A stretch of 64,000 nt of DNA, from contig MNCI01023742.1 of NCBI GenBank assembly GCA_015680685.1, forward strand, positions 1,778,089 through 1,842,088. The letters are read 5' to 3'. The notes under the pieces were generated by a model that saw only the letters and a program-made list of their open reading frames with translations, was not told the DNA's origin and did not search any database. Both the position numbers and the translations under genes were made by a program. The DNA comes from Gnetum montanum (taxonomy: Eukaryota; Streptophyta; Gnetopsida; Gnetales; Gnetaceae). Every line of letters starts with the position of its first letter. Within the stretch, counting starts at the first letter, position 1. This document shows positions 61,834 to 64,000 of the stretch, piece after piece.

Positions 61834-62688
61834 TGATGAGTAGTGAATACCCCTACACTCAACCATATGAATCACTAATTTTTCATGCACGATTTAGTTG
61901 AATTCTGTGGACCCTTTGTCTTCTAGTACACTAGCCTCTAGGAAATGAACTTGCCCTAAGAGTCATTCATTGTCTTCCTAATTAGACTTGTGATCTAAAA
62001 AGGTATGGTTAAGTGTAATTGAGGTATATGATTTTTATTATTTTTATGTTTAATGTTTTGGATGCTTAAAATAAGGGATGAAAGGAATAAAGTAAATTAA
62101 TTGCTAATTTAATCTAACTAACTAAACAATGTCTAACTAATCCTAACATAAGCATCCAATCCCACTTTCCATACACATCCTAAACACGTATAATGCTGCT
62201 GGGTTATCAAACGTTAAGCATTATTGGGATTACCAGGTGTCATGTGCATGCTCGAAGTGATCATACTTATGTGCTTAATTAATCACTATTTAATATAGCT
62301 TAATTTAGCTTAAATACTTAAAAGCATTAAATAAAATTTTTGAAAACATTGAATGCATGAGAAAATATTTAATCTAGCCAAAGTGCTACAAGGTTTATCA
62401 GAAAGCTTGTCTTTATTATCGCACACACTACCATGCTCAAGTACAACAGTGCTTAAATAAAGATCCATATACTCAATGACTCCTACTACGGGCACTTCTG
62501 AAAATATTCTAACTCTATGAAAGAAAAACTACAAGATCTCTACTACACTATGACAAATATTTATCATAAATATGATGGGTGAGTGCATATTTATAGGTGA
62601 AAACAAAAACTATGTTAATGGGCCACATCAATGTATCAAATCATGCATCAACGGGGCCCAATTGACGTAGCCAATCTGCAATGCATCA
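61834..62688 (-). repeat. E5 3' LTR
   Basis: Runs TGATGAGTAGTGAATA to ATGCATCA, collinear with the other family LTRs. The block acccccatgactaaatgaaa that follows is the inside edge seen in all minus-strand copies. The element continues beyond the window. Confidence 0.88.
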
Positions 62689-62918
62689 TACCCCCATGAC
62701 TAAATGAAACCTCATCCTTGAGTTCTCTACAACTTTGGGAAGGTATGGAATTATTGATTGATGAAAGACATATGACAAATACAAACAAACACTAAGTGCT
62801 CGAGTGTATGAATATATAATGATTACAAAATTTTCTAGTGTTCAAGACTACAAAATTGAACAGTGGGACAAAATTAACAAATATAATTCCTCTAATGGTG
62901 TGAAGGCAAGCAAGAAGA

Positions 62919-64000
62919 TTAAATGGTCCTAGGTGGTGGAGGCTCCTGAGCTTCCAAGGAACCTTCTCCTACTTTAGGCAGACATGGTGGTTAAGGCTAT
63001 TGTGGTTGTCTTGCTACAGCTGCAACTTCCAGTGGAAGATGGAAAGCATCCAATAATGCTTTAATCTCCTCCTCCTTACTCCTAGGATCATGCATGGTCC
63101 ATGCAACTTTGCCAATGTGGGCTAGAATGGTCACATCCCAAGGACAAGGCATTGTTGGAAATAGTTCCTTGACACTAAAAAACTAGACAAAAAATTGTTT
63201 GCATTCAATGTTAATGCCCTGATTTCATTCTACAGTTTTTGGTAATCATTCATTCTTTTAGCCAGCTTCATAGTAATTGATCTTTGATTAGTGAATCTTG
63301 CCCTAAGAACTTCAAGTTTAGCATTTGCAATCTCAAGATTTTTCTTGGTTTCCTTGTGGTGCTTAAACTCTACCTCGTATAAGTTGGCCACCTACTTTTC
63401 TAATTCTAACTGTAGTCATATGGTAGTCAACATTATCAACTTTGCATATTGGAGATTGTCAAGCTCCATGTATTCAGTCATTTCTTCAATCTGCAACTCC
63501 TTCATGTGGATCTCTACTTTGTTGTAGGCATCTATCCCATCAATGATAGGTTGCCACACCTCTTTTCCTTGAGGGAGTTGCTAGAGGATCTTATTAACTT
63601 TTTCCTTAGTCATTTGGATGTGTTTTTCATTAACTTCCTTTTGTTGGACAACCTAATCTCTATAGTGGTTCTTGACTCTCTCAAATTTGAGAGGCTCATT
63701 CTTCCATGCGGTAATCTCAATCACAAATTTTTTGTGTAAGGCACGGACTTCCTCCATAGAGATGTTTCTATTCTTTGCTAGCAATCTCCTAAGCTCAATT
63801 TTCACCTTGGTTAGCTACTCTACCTATTAATGGATGAATTCTTGCATCTACTATTTTTGTACATCAACATTCTATAGGTGATGATTCTCTATAATCATCA
63901 TTTCATTTTCTAGGCATGTCTTGAGCAAGTCCTTTTGAACTAAATATGTCATAGCCTCGACCAAAAACTAGTCAAAGAAAGTCATCTCTATCCTTGCTTG
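62919..64000 (-). pseudogene. E5 ORFX, C-terminal part, cut by window end
   Basis: This is the fifth copy of the accessory ORF. The Pro-rich tail and TAA stop are at 62919, and coiled-coil sequence extends to the window edge. It is uninterrupted at the point where E1 carries the solo LTR (about 63674-63691) and so supplies the empty-site sequence. Frameshifts and TAG/TAA stops show it is a pseudogene. Confidence 0.68.

Overview
This is nuclear DNA of a seed plant with a large, repeat-rich genome. Almost all of it is nested, decayed Ty3/gypsy LTR retrotransposons. The host type is inferred from plant-only Athila-like and Tat/Ogre-like lineages, plant splice signals (GTAAGT donors, introns near 87 bp) and heavy C-to-T style decay. 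The species cannot be told. No tRNA, rRNA, CRISPR or bacterial-type gene was seen.

Layout. At 1-2209 and 12387-14090 lies a minus-strand, intron-containing pseudogene of unknown function ('gene U'). It is split by element E1 (2210-12386, TSD aatgt/aatgt), a pol-less Athila-like element that itself carries a solo LTR (4058-4938). An inverted LTR lies at 14146-15005. E2 (15283-23472 plus 41715-42345, minus strand) is an Athila-like element that lost its 5' part. Its RT was split by an 18.2-kb Tat/Ogre-like element (23473-41709, plus strand, TSD gacca). A filler-DNA junction at about 42346-42398 joins E2 to the integrase end of E4 (plus strand). E4 is split by E3 (42825-56024, minus strand, TSD ccaag/ctaag), the most complete Athila-like copy, and resumes at 56025-59990. 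After an AT-rich stretch, the 3' end of a fifth copy, E5 (61834-64000), runs off the window.

Athila-like elements share LTRs of about 850-940 bp with ends TGATGAGT...ACTCATCA, a decayed tRNA-Asp-like primer site, gag, PR, RT, RNase H, IN, a noncoding spacer of roughly 2 kb in the minus-strand copies, and an unrecognised coiled-coil ORF of about 950 codons ('ORFX') before the 3' LTR. ORFX is present five times.

The most interesting object is the Tat element. Its gag-protease and its RT-RNaseH-aRNH-IN frames are separated by about 5.8 kb. That gap holds an antisense, multi-exon gene ('gene A', 34136-29569) with its own TATA box and good splice signals. It is flanked by tandem arrays related to the array in the 3' UTR. 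A hairpin-forming word of the TAGCGTAGC type is scattered through both LTRs and through the non-exonic parts of gene A. Nearly all lesions in both sense polyproteins are single nonsense changes explicable by C:G to T:A transitions, so the frames remain readable.
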